A DNA stretch of 64,000 nt. Origin: Thalassovita gelatinovora (GTDB taxonomy: Bacteria; Pseudomonadota; Alphaproteobacteria; Rhodobacterales; Rhodobacteraceae). A model generated the notes under the pieces. That model had not been told where the DNA came from. It did no database searches and saw only the letters and a program-made list of their open reading frames with translations. The stretch covers positions 94,579 through 158,578 of the forward strand of contig NZ_CYSA01000025.1 in assembly GCF_001458355.1 (NCBI RefSeq), read 5' to 3'. Made by a program: the position numbers and the translations under genes. Below, piece by piece: positions 25,511 to 34,236 of this stretch. Positions within the stretch are counted from its first letter, which is position 1; each line of letters opens with the position of its first letter.

Positions 25511-26758
25511 CTAATGCTCCGACTTTCCGATACATTGCAAGATGTTGGTGACAAGGTCTTGAATCTTGACCATGCGCGCTTCAATCGTATCGTGAAAACT
25601 GTCGAGTCGCCCAATGATCGTGTCCAGCCCTTGGGCGCTTTTGGAAAGGGAACCGGCTTCGACGCGGCAGGCGATGCGGATCGTCGACAACCCCAGCACC
25701 ATTCGCAGCAGAAAATCGATCCGCCGCCGGACGGTCAGCGCGGATTTCACGCAGTCGTCAACGGCGCTATCCGACTGCGCCTTGTATCCCGAACGCAGCA
25801 TATCGATTTGGTGCAATTCTTCTGCACCGTGCTGTGCGTTTTCACGTATATAGCCCTGCACCACTTCGTCCAGCAGATGGTAGCCGCATAGCATGAAATT
25901 CGCCTTCTTCTCTTCCGGTGACGCCCAAATTCCGCTTGCGCGGGGTGGTGTAAGAAGTGTTTTAAGGTGGTATTGAATGTCGCGTAGCATCAGATCGTAG
26001 TTTTTCGCGATTTCATTTATTGTTGCACGTCCTTGATCCAGCTTGGCGGCAAATATTTTCATGTTCGCGGTCAGAATTTCCGCGCTGTCGAATTCCACTG
26101 CAAGCGCGTTTAGTTCATGTTGCAAATCAGAAGTCAGCTGCGAAACCTTTTGGGTGTTCACCACGTCTGGCATCGTCGGCAACTTCATCGCGTTCTGCCG
26201 GGCTTCGAATTCGGTGCAAAAGGCCGTTGATTGAAACCAGCTATAATTTGGAAAACCCATTTCCGCCAGCCGAAGCAGTAGTCGCCGTGCGCTTTCTTCT
26301 GCGGTCAGGTTTTCCGACAACTCCGCAGTTCGGATTTCTTTGTACAGTTCGACGACCTGTAAATACAAATCACTGCTCGGCTTGATCCGAACTGAAAAAT
26401 AACCGTTTTCAACCGGAGCTGCGAGAGCGAAAACCCAGTAGAACTTGCCATTTTTGGTCTTGTTCTTGACATAGGCACCAACCGGATGGCCGTTTTGCAA
26501 CCCGTTCCACAACAGCCAAAACACAGCCTGGGGCATATCATGATGGCGCAGAATTTTATGTGGCGCACCGTGCAGTTCTTCTGCACCGAAACCGGAAACA
26601 CGCAGAAAAACAGAATTGAATGCGTCGATCACACCGCGTTTATCGGTTTTAGAAAAGAACATTTCATCGATACCAAATGGCATTTCCGAATTTGCGCTGG
26701 CAACAGATAAAGGTATTTTCGAAGTTGAGCTAAATTCCTCCAATGGCTGCATATTCAT
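25511..26758 (-). CDS. PAS-domain protein with conserved helical C-terminus, paralogue 2
   Basis: 415 aa from ATG 26758, chosen because AGGAG lies seven bases upstream and because it aligns with the start of paralogue 1. The architecture is the same: Aer-like PAS at about 30-135 (FFSKTDKRGVIDAFNSVFLRV, GAPHKILRHHDMPQAVF), then helical blocks almost identical to its neighbour (AEILTANMKIFAAKL, GRATINEIAKNYDLML, RMVLGLSTIRIACRVEAG). Divergence is greatest in the N-terminal 25 residues and around residues 170-215. Base composition looks lower in GC than flanking genes, and the 214-bp upstream region is AT-rich. No output domain is visible. Recent tandem duplication, possibly after transfer, is inferred. 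Confidence 0.75.
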   Translation of the reverse strand: MNMQPLEEFSSTSKIPLSVASANSEMPFGIDEMFFSKTDKRGVIDAFNSVFLRVSGFGAEELHGAPHKILRHHDMPQAVFWLLWNGLQNGHPVGAYVKNKTKNGKFYWVFALAAPVENGYFSVRIKPSSDLYLQVVELYKEIRTAELSENLTAEESARRLLLRLAEMGFPNYSWFQSTAFCTEFEARQNAMKLPTMPDVVNTQKVSQLTSDLQHELNALAVEFDSAEILTANMKIFAAKLDQGRATINEIAKNYDLMLRDIQYHLKTLLTPPRASGIWASPEEKKANFMLCGYHLLDEVVQGYIRENAQHGAEELHQIDMLRSGYKAQSDSAVDDCVKSALTVRRRIDFLLRMVLGLSTIRIACRVEAGSLSKSAQGLDTIIGRLDSFHDTIEARMVKIQDLVTNILQCIGKSEH

Positions 26759-26972
26759 CGGGGTTCTCCTGGGTGATATGGTTTGCGTCAAATTACATCT
26801 CACCGCACAAAGGCGTGGCGGAAAGATACATCGCTTCGCAAGGCCAAACGAGACCTTGTGACGACCAAACGGTCTTATGAATAGATTTTTTATGAAGTAT
26901 TTTTGACTGCTGCTAAAATAACGACGACACAGCCAATAGTTTTATAAATTCGATGGAAATAGAACTATAGCC

Positions 26973-28103
26973 TTAAAGCGGCTCAATATCGCCTTGCGCC
27001 CGCTGCGCGTGGAAATCGCTTTGGAATTGATCGAATGTCCCCCCCGCGATTGCGCCGCGCATCCCCTGCATGAGATCCTGATAGTACTGAAGGTTATGCC
27101 AGGTCAAAAGCATTCCACTAATCATTTCCTGGGCCCGGAACACGTGATGCAGATAGGCACGGCTGTAATTGCGGCAGGCCGGGCAGGAACAGGATTCGTC
27201 GACAGGACGCGGGTCGTCCTGATGGCGGGCATTCTTGATGTTCAAGACCCCGTGGCGGGTAAAGACCTGACCGGTTCGCCCCGACCGAGTTGGCAACACG
27301 CAATCCATCATGTCGATGCCACGTGCCACCGCGCCGACGATATCGTCGGGCTTGCCCACCCCCATCAGGTAACGCGGCTTGTCTTCGGGCAGCATGTCGG
27401 GGGCATAATCCAGAACCTCGAACATCGTGTCCTGACCTTCCCCCACGGCGAGACCACCCACGGCATAGCCTTCGAATTCGATCGCTTTCAGCAATTCGGC
27501 GCTACGTTCGCGCTGATCGCGGTAAATGCTGCCCTGCTGGATGCCGAACAGCGCGTGGCCTGGTCGGTCGCCAAAGGCTTCGCGTGACCGCTGTGCCCAA
27601 CGCATCGACAGGCGCATAGATTCCATCGACACCTTCGGATCGGCCGGAAACGGCGTACATTCGTCGAAACACATCACGATATCGCTGCCCAGAAGCCGCT
27701 GAATTTCCATGCTGCGTTCCGGGGTCAGCGTATGGCGCGACCCGTCGATATGGGATTTGAAGGTGACCCCTTCTTCGCTCATCTTGCGCAGATTTGACAG
27801 GCTCATCACCTGAAATCCACCGCTGTCGGTCAGGATCGGTTTGTCCCAGTTCATGAATTTGTGCAAACCACCAAGCCGGTCGATGCGTTCCGCCGTTGGT
27901 CGCAACATCAGATGATAGGTATTGCCCAGCAAAATATCCGCGCCGGTCGAAGCCACGCTTTCCGGCATCATCGCCTTGACCGTACCTGCAGTTCCCACCG
28001 GCATGAAGGCAGGGGTACGTATCTCGCCGCGCGGCGACCGGATCACCCCCAGTCGCGCTTTTCCATCCTGGCCCAGTTTTTCGAATTCGAAACGGCGTGT
28101 CAT
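26973..28103 (-). CDS. tgt: Queuine/preQ1 tRNA-guanine transglycosylase
   Basis: Exchanges guanine 34 of GUN-anticodon tRNAs for preQ1 in queuosine synthesis; cytoplasmic, 376 aa. The start at 28103 ([11 protein letters not shown]) fits the family; upstream in-frame codons lack similarity. Signatures are [16 protein letters not shown], the catalytic Asp in [33 protein letters not shown], the second Asp in [12 protein letters not shown], and the zinc site [16 protein letters not shown]. The window's tRNA-Asp genes are natural substrates of this enzyme. No other queuosine gene is adjacent; it is divergent from qmcA. Confidence 0.97.
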   Translation of the reverse strand: MTRRFEFEKLGQDGKARLGVIRSPRGEIRTPAFMPVGTAGTVKAMMPESVASTGADILLGNTYHLMLRPTAERIDRLGGLHKFMNWDKPILTDSGGFQVMSLSNLRKMSEEGVTFKSHIDGSRHTLTPERSMEIQRLLGSDIVMCFDECTPFPADPKVSMESMRLSMRWAQRSREAFGDRPGHALFGIQQGSIYRDQRERSAELLKAIEFEGYAVGGLAVGEGQDTMFEVLDYAPDMLPEDKPRYLMGVGKPDDIVGAVARGIDMMDCVLPTRSGRTGQVFTRHGVLNIKNARHQDDPRPVDESCSCPACRNYSRAYLHHVFRAQEMISGMLLTWHNLQYYQDLMQGMRGAIAGGTFDQFQSDFHAQRAQGDIEPL

Positions 28104-28205
28104 CCGGCACCTTTTGCTTTTGACGACCTTTAATCCCGAAATCTCTGGAAGTCCAAGACCCCAAAGTTTATCTGAAATCGGTATATTGCAACTGGGAATA
28201 AGATT

Positions 28206-29093
28206 ATGGACCAATTTCTTGCAGAAATTCAGCCCGGCACAGTGATCTGGCTGCTTGTCGCAGTCTTTGTCATCTCGATCATTTTTCGCGGCGTCCGCAT
28301 TGTTCCGCAATCAGACAAACATGTGGTTGAACGGTTTGGGCGCCTGCATTCGGTCTTGGGGCCGGGGATCAATTTCGTGGTGCCTTTTCTGGACAAGGTG
28401 AAACACCAGATTTCGATTTTGGAACGGCAGTTACCCACCGCCAGCCAGGACGCCATCACCAAGGATAACGTTCTGGTGCAAGTCGATACGTCGGTTTTCT
28501 ATCGCATAATCGAGCCGGAAAAGACCGTTTATCGTATCCGAGATGTCGATGCCGCTATCGCCACCACCGTTGCCGGGATTGTGCGTGCGGAAATCGGCAA
28601 AATGGATCTGGACGATGTGCAGGCCAACCGGTCCCAGTTGATCGATACAATTAAGGGATCGGTCGAAGACGCGGTCGACGATTGGGGGATCGAAGTCACC
28701 CGGGCCGAAATCCTCGACGTCAATCTGGATCAGGCGACCCGCGAAGCGATGCTGCAACAACTAAATGCCGAACGCGCCCGCCGAGCCCAGGTAACCGAAG
28801 CCGAAGGACAGAAACGCGCGGTGGAATTGCAGGCCGATGCGCAGCTTTATTCGGCCGAACAAATCGCCAAAGCCCGCCGGATTCAGGCCGAGGCCGAAGC
28901 CTATGCCACCGCCGTCGTCGCCAAGGCGATCACCGAACACGGCATCGAGGCGGCGCAATATCAGGTCGCGTTGAAACAGGTCGAGGCCTTGAATACCTTG
29001 GGCGCAGGCAGTGGCAGTCAGACCATCGTGGTCCCCGCCAGCGCTTTGGAAGCCTTTGGCGATGCCTTCAAGATGCTGAAAGGAAACAAGTAA
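28206..29093 (+). CDS. qmcA: SPFH/Band 7 membrane protein, QmcA/paraslipin type
   Basis: 295 aa inner-membrane protein with one N-terminal span (about residues 12-27, [15 protein letters not shown]) followed by a Band 7 domain ([26 protein letters not shown] to about residue 190). A charged coiled-coil follows, rich in Ala/Glu/Arg ([18 protein letters not shown]), and a C-terminal hydrophobic stretch [13 protein letters not shown]. These proteins assemble into membrane microdomain cages. The TAA stop overlaps the ATG of the nfeD gene by one base, the standard stomatin/NfeD pairing. Confidence 0.92.
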   Translation: MDQFLAEIQPGTVIWLLVAVFVISIIFRGVRIVPQSDKHVVERFGRLHSVLGPGINFVVPFLDKVKHQISILERQLPTASQDAITKDNVLVQVDTSVFYRIIEPEKTVYRIRDVDAAIATTVAGIVRAEIGKMDLDDVQANRSQLIDTIKGSVEDAVDDWGIEVTRAEILDVNLDQATREAMLQQLNAERARRAQVTEAEGQKRAVELQADAQLYSAEQIAKARRIQAEAEAYATAVVAKAITEHGIEAAQYQVALKQVEALNTLGAGSGSQTIVVPASALEAFGDAFKMLKGNK

Positions 29094-29365
29094 TGACTGG
29101 CATTTTGGAAATCTGGTGGGTCTGGCTGGCCTTGGCGCTGGTATTGGCGGTGGCGGAAATCTTCGCCCCGGGTTTCATCTTCCTTGGATTTGCGGTTGGC
29201 GCGGCCCTGACCGCGCTGGTGGTGGCATTCTCGACATTTGGCTTTCCGGTTTTGTGTGCCCTTTTTGCCATTTTGTCGCTTGTGTCCTGGTTGGTCATGC
29301 GACGGCTATTCAAACTGCCAAATGAAAAACGCAAAGTTTTCGACACCGATATCAACGATAACTGA
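29093..29365 (+). CDS. NfeD family membrane protein (short form)
   Basis: 90 aa with three or so hydrophobic helices (IWWVWLALALVLAVAEIF, GFIFLGFAVGAALTALVV, FPVLCALFAILSLVSWLVM). The C-terminus is short and polar and lacks a clear OB-fold domain, so this is a truncated-type NfeD as often found next to qmcA. It starts inside the qmcA stop codon (TAATG). It probably forms a complex with the Band 7 protein in the inner membrane. Confidence 0.88.
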   Translation: MTGILEIWWVWLALALVLAVAEIFAPGFIFLGFAVGAALTALVVAFSTFGFPVLCALFAILSLVSWLVMRRLFKLPNEKRKVFDTDINDN

Positions 29366-29506
29366 CCCCTCGTTGACAACCATACCCGCCCGGGCCCGTG
29401 CCAAACAGGGAATGAATGGTTGATTTGTCTGCGGAAACTTTGTCATTGGCCGTGAGATCCCGCCACGACTTGTGCGATTCCCTTTCCCGGTTCAGGAACC
29501 ACGGCC

Positions 29507-30925
29507 ATGACGACAACACCTTCTCCACAACAATTGCAATTCGGTTGGGAAGAATGGCTTTCCCTGCCTGATCTGGGTCTTCCTGCGATCAAGGCCAAAG
29601 TGGATACAGGCGCGCGTACGTCGGCGCTGCATGCCACCGATATCGAAAGTTTCGGATCGTCAGATGCACCTCAGGTTCGCTTCATGGTGCATCCGATTCC
29701 CGGACGCGAAGATCTGGTGATCCCCTGCTCGGCACCGATTATCGATCGCCGCGAAGTGACGTCGTCCAATGGCGAGGCCGAAATGCGCTTTGTCATCGCC
29801 ACCACCATGGCGGTGAACGGTCAAAGCTGGCCGGTCGAACTGACCCTGACTGACCGTCGTGGCATGGCATCGCATATGCTTTTGGGCCGGCAGGCTTTGC
29901 TGGATCACATCACCATCATGGCCACCGACCGTTTTTTGCAACCACAGCTCAGCTATGATGTTTATCACAGCAAAGCGATGCGCGAAGCCGCCCCCAAGCG
30001 CGCACTCAGAATCGCGGTGCTGAGTCGGGAAAACAACTATTCCACCCGACGTCTGGTCGAAGAAGGCGAAGCCCGCGGCCATACCGTTGAAGTGATCGAC
30101 ACAACCCGCTGTTATATTGCCATCAATGCGCTGATGCCCGAAGTGCATTACGATGGCAAACGCCTGCCACGCTATGATGCGGTGATCCCGCGTATCGGCG
30201 CATCGATTACGCAATATGGTGCTGCCGTGGTACGGCAATTCGAAACCATTGGCACGTTTTGCGTCAATGGCAGCAGCGGCATCATCGCCAGCCGCGACAA
30301 ACTGCATGCGCATCAGGTTCTGGCGCGACACAAGATCGGCATGCCGGCGACCGCCTTCGCGTCATCGCCCAAGGATACCGGCAACCTGATTCAATTGGTC
30401 GGCAACGCGCCTTTGATCGTGAAACTGTTGGAAAGCACCCAAGGCAAGGGCGTGGTTCTGGCCGAAACCCGTAAAGCGGCAGAATCGGTGATTTCCGCCT
30501 TTCGCGGACTCAAGGCCAATTTCCTGGTGCAGCATTTCGTCAAGGAGGCCGCCGGTGAAGATATCCGCTGCCTGGTGATCGGGTCGAAAGTGGTGGCCGC
30601 GATGAAGCGTAGCGGAGCCGATGGCGATTTCCGCTCCAACCTGCATCAGGGCGGTTCTGCTTCCAAGGTTAGGATTTCAAAAGAAGAACGCGAAACCGCC
30701 CAGCGTGCCGCCAAGGCGCTTGGGCTGAACATGGCGGGTGTGGATCTGCTGCGTTCAGAAAACGGCCCCAAGGTGCTGGAGGTCAATTCGTCGCCGGGCT
30801 TTGAAGGGATCGAAACGATTTCAGGCAAGAATATCGCAGAGTTGCTTTATCAAGAAATCGAACGCCGCGCCCGCCCCGCCCCGGTCCGTCGCCGCAGGAC
30901 CGCGAAATCCGAATCCGATAGTTAA
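29507..30925 (+). CDS. Fusion of RimB-like retropepsin-type protease domain and RimK-type alpha-L-glutamate ligase
   Basis: 472 aa, cytoplasmic. Residues about 10-150 form the ATP-dependent zinc protease/RimB domain (PF05618) with [15 protein letters not shown] and the flap-like [12 protein letters not shown]. Residues about 165-455 are an ATP-grasp ligase of the RimK type: [63 protein letters not shown]. RimK adds glutamates to ribosomal protein S6, and RimB proteolytically modulates this in Pseudomonas. Here both are in one chain. The C-terminus is Arg-rich ([12 protein letters not shown]). ATG 29507 follows AGGAAC. Ribosome modification is inferred from the families. Confidence 0.85.
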   Translation: MTTTPSPQQLQFGWEEWLSLPDLGLPAIKAKVDTGARTSALHATDIESFGSSDAPQVRFMVHPIPGREDLVIPCSAPIIDRREVTSSNGEAEMRFVIATTMAVNGQSWPVELTLTDRRGMASHMLLGRQALLDHITIMATDRFLQPQLSYDVYHSKAMREAAPKRALRIAVLSRENNYSTRRLVEEGEARGHTVEVIDTTRCYIAINALMPEVHYDGKRLPRYDAVIPRIGASITQYGAAVVRQFETIGTFCVNGSSGIIASRDKLHAHQVLARHKIGMPATAFASSPKDTGNLIQLVGNAPLIVKLLESTQGKGVVLAETRKAAESVISAFRGLKANFLVQHFVKEAAGEDIRCLVIGSKVVAAMKRSGADGDFRSNLHQGGSASKVRISKEERETAQRAAKALGLNMAGVDLLRSENGPKVLEVNSSPGFEGIETISGKNIAELLYQEIERRARPAPVRRRRTAKSESDS

Positions 30926-30990
30926 GCCCCTGCATTCGGGAATTTGAATTCTCTGCCTGTGCTGCCATAGTCAGCCCGGGAGGAAAAATC

Positions 30991-31758
30991 ATGAATAAAA
31001 TCGACACGACCCTGATTGCGACGCGGGATGAACACAAGGTGCGGGTTCTCAGCTTGGGTGCGGCACCGGCACATCCGCTGTCCCGGACAATGATCTGTGC
31101 CTTGCATGAACAGATTCAACTGGCCACTGAAGATAGTAAAATCAACGTTATCGTCCTTGAAGGCCCCGGCCATATTTTCTGTGCCGGCCATGATCTTAAG
31201 GAAATCGGACGCCACCGCGCCGATTCCGATCTTGGTCGAAACTATCTGCAACAGTTGTTCACCGAATGCAGCGCCTTGATGCAGGACATCACGCTGTCGC
31301 CGAAACCGACCATCGCCATGGTCGATGGAATTGCCACCGCAGGCGGCCTGCAATTGGCTGCAGCCTGCGATCTGATCTTTGCCTCGACACGGGCCACATT
31401 CTGCCTTCCGGGGGTGAAGAATGGCGGTTTCTGCACTACGCCCGCCGTCGCGGTGTCGCGCAACCTGTCGCGCAAACATATGATGGAATTGGCCCTGTCC
31501 GGCGACGCGTTCGACGTAGAGTGGGCATTGGCCGCCGGTCTGATCAATCGGGTTTTCCCCTCCGACCAACTGACGGCCGCCACGATGGAATTCGCCCAGC
31601 AGATTGCCGGATACCATCCCACCGCTATCGCCGATGGCAAACGCATGCTGCACGCCCAATTGGAAATGCCGCTGGACCGGGCCTATGCCGAAGCAACCGA
31701 GGTGATGATTGGTCATTTCATGGATCCGGTGCGGATCGCAGAGGAAAAGAACCGCTGA
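30991..31758 (+). CDS. Enoyl-CoA hydratase/isomerase-like protein lacking both catalytic glutamates (ECHDC3-like)
   Basis: Crotonase-fold protein, 255 aa. The oxyanion-hole segments are present: CAGHDLKEI near residue 70 and GIATAGGLQLAAACDL near residue 115. However, the two active-site glutamates of true hydratases are absent: the position after AGGL is Gln, and the PE motif after the next strand is PG (FCLPGVKNGGF). The pattern resembles ECHDC3-type crotonases rather than FadB/Crt. It may act on an unusual CoA thioester or be non-hydratase. GGGAGGAAAA precedes the start. It reads in the same direction as the ligase fusion gene, 65 bp away. Confidence 0.85.
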   Translation: MNKIDTTLIATRDEHKVRVLSLGAAPAHPLSRTMICALHEQIQLATEDSKINVIVLEGPGHIFCAGHDLKEIGRHRADSDLGRNYLQQLFTECSALMQDITLSPKPTIAMVDGIATAGGLQLAAACDLIFASTRATFCLPGVKNGGFCTTPAVAVSRNLSRKHMMELALSGDAFDVEWALAAGLINRVFPSDQLTAATMEFAQQIAGYHPTAIADGKRMLHAQLEMPLDRAYAEATEVMIGHFMDPVRIAEEKNR

Positions 31759-31837
31759 ACGGTCGATTTTGCCAACCCACTGGACCTTTCCCGACCTAAA
31801 CCCTATATCTTCGGTCAGGAAATAACGGACTGGCCAC

Positions 31838-32200
31838 ATGAACGAAAATGCTGAACCGCTCGAAGGGGAACCGCTGATCGCACCCTCCAGCATCGACCAT
31901 CCCTTGTATGAACAGGTGGTCGAAGCGTGCCGGACGGTCTATGATCCCGAAATCCCTGTTAATATCTACGATCTTGGCCTGATCTATACGGTCAAGATTA
32001 CCCCCGAAAACAAGGTCAGCATCATCATGACCCTGACCGCACCGGGGTGCCCGGTCGCGGGTGATATGCCCGGCTGGGTGGTCGACGCGGTCGAACCGCT
32101 GGACGGCGTCCAGCATGTCGAAGTCGATCTGACTTGGGATCCGCCCTGGGGCATGGAAATGATGAGCGACGAAGCGCGGTTGGAACTGGGCTTCATGTAA
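31838..32200 (+). CDS. sufT: Fe-S assembly protein SufT (DUF59/MIP18 family)
   Basis: 120 aa, cytoplasmic. DUF59 core: ACRTVYDPEIPVNIYDLGLIY, then MTLTAPGCPVAGDMPGWV with the conserved Cys, and VDLTWDPPWGMEMMSDEAR. This set is typical of SufT, which helps iron-sulfur cluster maturation in alphaproteobacteria under high demand. A terminator lies 10 bp downstream. The gene stands alone, away from a suf operon, though an IscA/SufA-type gene follows 1.5 kb later. Confidence 0.92.
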   Translation: MNENAEPLEGEPLIAPSSIDHPLYEQVVEACRTVYDPEIPVNIYDLGLIYTVKITPENKVSIIMTLTAPGCPVAGDMPGWVVDAVEPLDGVQHVEVDLTWDPPWGMEMMSDEARLELGFM

Positions 32201-32210
32201 TACGGCATTG

Positions 32211-32242
32211 AAACGCACCCTATTTAAGGTGCGTTTCTTTTT
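32211..32242 (+). terminator. Intrinsic terminator of sufT, overlapping operator-like repeat 1
   Basis: AAACGCACC (32211-32219), 8-base loop, GGTGCGTTT (32228-32236), then CTTTTTT. The stem coincides with the first of four 30-bp-spaced palindromes, so one sequence may serve both purposes. Confidence 0.8.
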
Positions 32243-32322
32243 TCGCACCCCCAAAAGGGTGCCACTTGCTTAATGCACCCTATTTTAATTGCAAAACACA
32301 AATCGCAACCTATAATGGATGC
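32215..32322. promoter_or_regulatory. Array of four 18-bp palindromic operator-like sites with exact 30-bp period upstream of satD
   Basis: Sites at 32215-32232, 32245-32262, 32275-32292 and 32305-32322 follow the pattern GCAMCC-N6-DDDTGC: GCACCCTATTTAAGGTGC, GCACCCCCAAAAGGGTGC, GCACCCTATTTTAATTGC, GCAACCTATAATGGATGC. The 12-bp linkers are unrelated. A 30-bp period puts all sites on nearly the same DNA face. Site 4 covers the -10 box and site 3 touches the -35 box of the satD promoter. This strongly suggests cooperative repression, perhaps by SatD itself. Confidence 0.7.
32289..32316 (+). promoter_or_regulatory. satD promoter with perfect TATAAT box
   Basis: TTGCAA (32289-32294), 16-bp spacer, TATAAT (32311-32316). 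Transcription would begin near 32323-32325, that is at or next to ATG 32325, so the mRNA would be leaderless. Confidence 0.65.
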
Positions 32323-32324
32323 GC

Positions 32325-32975
32325 ATGACATCTACTGTATCACATATCGTCGTTTTGACGGGCGACCTTGTCGGGTCAACGGCAATGACACCGGCGCAGG
32401 TCGCGCGGGCCATTGATGCATTGTCTGATTGCGCCGCGATGCAGTCCGACTGGCACGGTGCGCCGCTGCATTTCACCCGACATCGGGGGGATGGATGGCA
32501 GGCTGTGCTGGCCCGCCCGGCGCTTGCGCTGCGTTCCGCGCTTGCTTTCCGCGCAGCCCTGCGCAGCGAAGGCAGTGAATTCGACAGTTATATGTCACTC
32601 GCCGAAGGACCAGTAACCGGTTCGGTCGGTCCAGACCTCAACGCAGAAACGGCCGACGTCTTCGTGGCATCGGGGGACGGGCTCGACATGTTAAAACTGC
32701 TAAGCCTTTCGGAACGCATGGTTTATAGCAGATCCGGCAAAGGGGGCGCGCTCAACGCGGTCACCGTGCTGGCCGATCATATCTCACAGCACTGGACCCC
32801 CGCCCAGGCCGCTGCGATTCAGCCGTTTCTCGCCCCCGGCGATGATCCCTCCTATACCGAGGTCGCGCGCACCTTGGGAAAATCCCGCCAGGCGGTAACC
32901 AAGGCGCTGGATGCCGCCGCTTACCCGGCGCTGAAAATCGCGCTTCAAAGCATCGAGGAGACCGCCAATGGTTGA
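32325..32975 (+). CDS. SatD family protein with C-terminal helix-turn-helix
   Basis: 216 aa from ATG 32325; an in-frame ATG at 32319 is upstream of the predicted transcription start, and neither has a ribosome-binding site. The N-terminal two thirds fit the SatD family: VVLTGDLVGSTAMTPAQV, FTRHRGDGWQAVLARP, with a nucleotide-cyclase-like look of GD-x-VGS and RGDG. The C-terminal part (about residues 175-210) reads SYTEVARTLGKSRQAVTKALDAA, a helix-turn-helix. It overlaps the DUF3307 gene by 8 bp, so the two are co-expressed. The operator array suggests self-regulation. The biological role of this pair is not established. Confidence 0.82.
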   Translation: MTSTVSHIVVLTGDLVGSTAMTPAQVARAIDALSDCAAMQSDWHGAPLHFTRHRGDGWQAVLARPALALRSALAFRAALRSEGSEFDSYMSLAEGPVTGSVGPDLNAETADVFVASGDGLDMLKLLSLSERMVYSRSGKGGALNAVTVLADHISQHWTPAQAAAIQPFLAPGDDPSYTEVARTLGKSRQAVTKALDAAAYPALKIALQSIEETANG

Positions 32976-33711
32976 GACCCTCATCGCCCTTCTTTTCGCC
33001 CATACGGTGGCCGATTTCGTACTGCAACCCAATTGGATGGTCACCCGCAAACGACACCCCGGCGTCCTGCTGCTACACGGCTCGCTGGTATTGCTGACCG
33101 CACAGATCACCACCGGCCAATTCGCCGCTCTTCCGCTGCTAACCCTCGCCCTGCTGCATCTGATGATCGATAGCGTGAAGACCTATGGCGGGTTCACCGG
33201 GCTGACGGGTTTCCTGATCGATCAGGCAACGCATTTGGTCGTGTTGGCTGGAGTCGCCCTTTGGTCCCCGTCGCTTTGGGACACCGGGCTGTGGACGGCG
33301 CGCCTGCCTGACCCTATGGGGGCCGCCCTGCCCCATCTGTTCACCGTCGGCGCGGGCGCAATCCTGGCGATCCGCGCCGGAGGTTTTGCCATTCAGTTGC
33401 TGATGCAGGGTCACGCCTTGTCGGACAAACCCGAAGACAACGGCCTGCCTGGCGGCGGTGCGACAATCGGCCATTTGGAACGGGCGTTGATCTTTCTGTT
33501 GGTCTTGGCCGGACAGATCGCCGGAATCGGGTTTCTGGTGGCTGCAAAATCTATCCTTCGCTTCGGCACCATATCGGGTGATCGCAAGGCAACGGAATAT
33601 GTCATCATCGGCACTTTGTTCAGCTTCGGCTGGGCTTTGCTGATCGCGCTGGGCACGCAATCCTTGCTGGCTACCCTGCCACCGCTTGAGATTACCGCCC
33701 AGTGGCCCTAG
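32968..33711 (+). CDS. DUF3307 membrane protein
   Basis: 247 aa integral membrane protein with about six to seven hydrophobic helices (LIALLFAHTVADFVLQPNWM, GVLLLHGSLVLLTAQI, ATHLVVLAGVALW, ALIFLLVLAGQIAGIGFLV, GTLFSFGWALLIALG). The start with HTVADFVLQ and the HLMIDSVKT motif, plus the cytosolic LERALIFLLV segment, are diagnostic of DUF3307. The ATG lies 8 bp inside the end of satD. This SatD-DUF3307 pairing recurs in distant bacteria as far as I recall, implying a shared function that is not known. Confidence 0.82.
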   Translation: MVETLIALLFAHTVADFVLQPNWMVTRKRHPGVLLLHGSLVLLTAQITTGQFAALPLLTLALLHLMIDSVKTYGGFTGLTGFLIDQATHLVVLAGVALWSPSLWDTGLWTARLPDPMGAALPHLFTVGAGAILAIRAGGFAIQLLMQGHALSDKPEDNGLPGGGATIGHLERALIFLLVLAGQIAGIGFLVAAKSILRFGTISGDRKATEYVIIGTLFSFGWALLIALGTQSLLATLPPLEITAQWP

Positions 33712-33741
33712 ATTAGATACGAACAGCAGACAGGACACCCC

Positions 33742-34140
33742 ATGTTCGGTATTCCCGGCAAACAGGCGGTCACTATGACCGCGCGCGCAGCAACGCAGAT
33801 TTCCAAGCTCATGACCCAGAAGGGCCATAAGGGGCTCAGGATCGGTGTGAAGAAAGGCGGCTGCGCCGGCATGGAATACACCATGGACTATGCCGACGAC
33901 ATCGATCCGCATGACGAAATGGTCGAACAGGACGGTGCCCGGGTGATGATCGCACCAATGGCACAGATGTTCCTGTTCGGGACCGAGATCGATTACGAAG
34001 TTTCGCTGCTGGAATCGGGGTTCAAGTTCAACAATCCAAACGTGACCGAAGCCTGCGGCTGCGGCGAATCGATCAAGTTCAAGGATGTCGAGGAATTGAG
34101 CGCCGAACAGACCGCAAACGGCGCGCCCAAGCTCATCTGA
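33742..34140 (+). CDS. Iron-sulfur cluster assembly protein of the IscA/SufA family
   Basis: 132 aa A-type carrier. The three cluster-ligating cysteines are Cys41 in KKGGCAGMEY and Cys105/Cys107 in EACGCGESIKF. The core IGVKKGGCAGMEYTMDYAD and SGFKFNNPN are standard. A 20-residue acidic/polar C-terminal extension follows the last cysteine motif. It stands apart from a suf operon, as I recall is usual for sufA-like genes in Rhodobacterales; IscA versus SufA cannot be told apart by motif. Confidence 0.9.
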   Translation: MFGIPGKQAVTMTARAATQISKLMTQKGHKGLRIGVKKGGCAGMEYTMDYADDIDPHDEMVEQDGARVMIAPMAQMFLFGTEIDYEVSLLESGFKFNNPNVTEACGCGESIKFKDVEELSAEQTANGAPKLI

Positions 34141-34236
34141 TCCCCCTCCATAATACCGATGGCAGCCGCCCCCTTGACCTGAGGGCGCTTCTGGCAATGA
34201 TGCGGCAACGAAAAAACAACTGGCAAGGAATGAATG

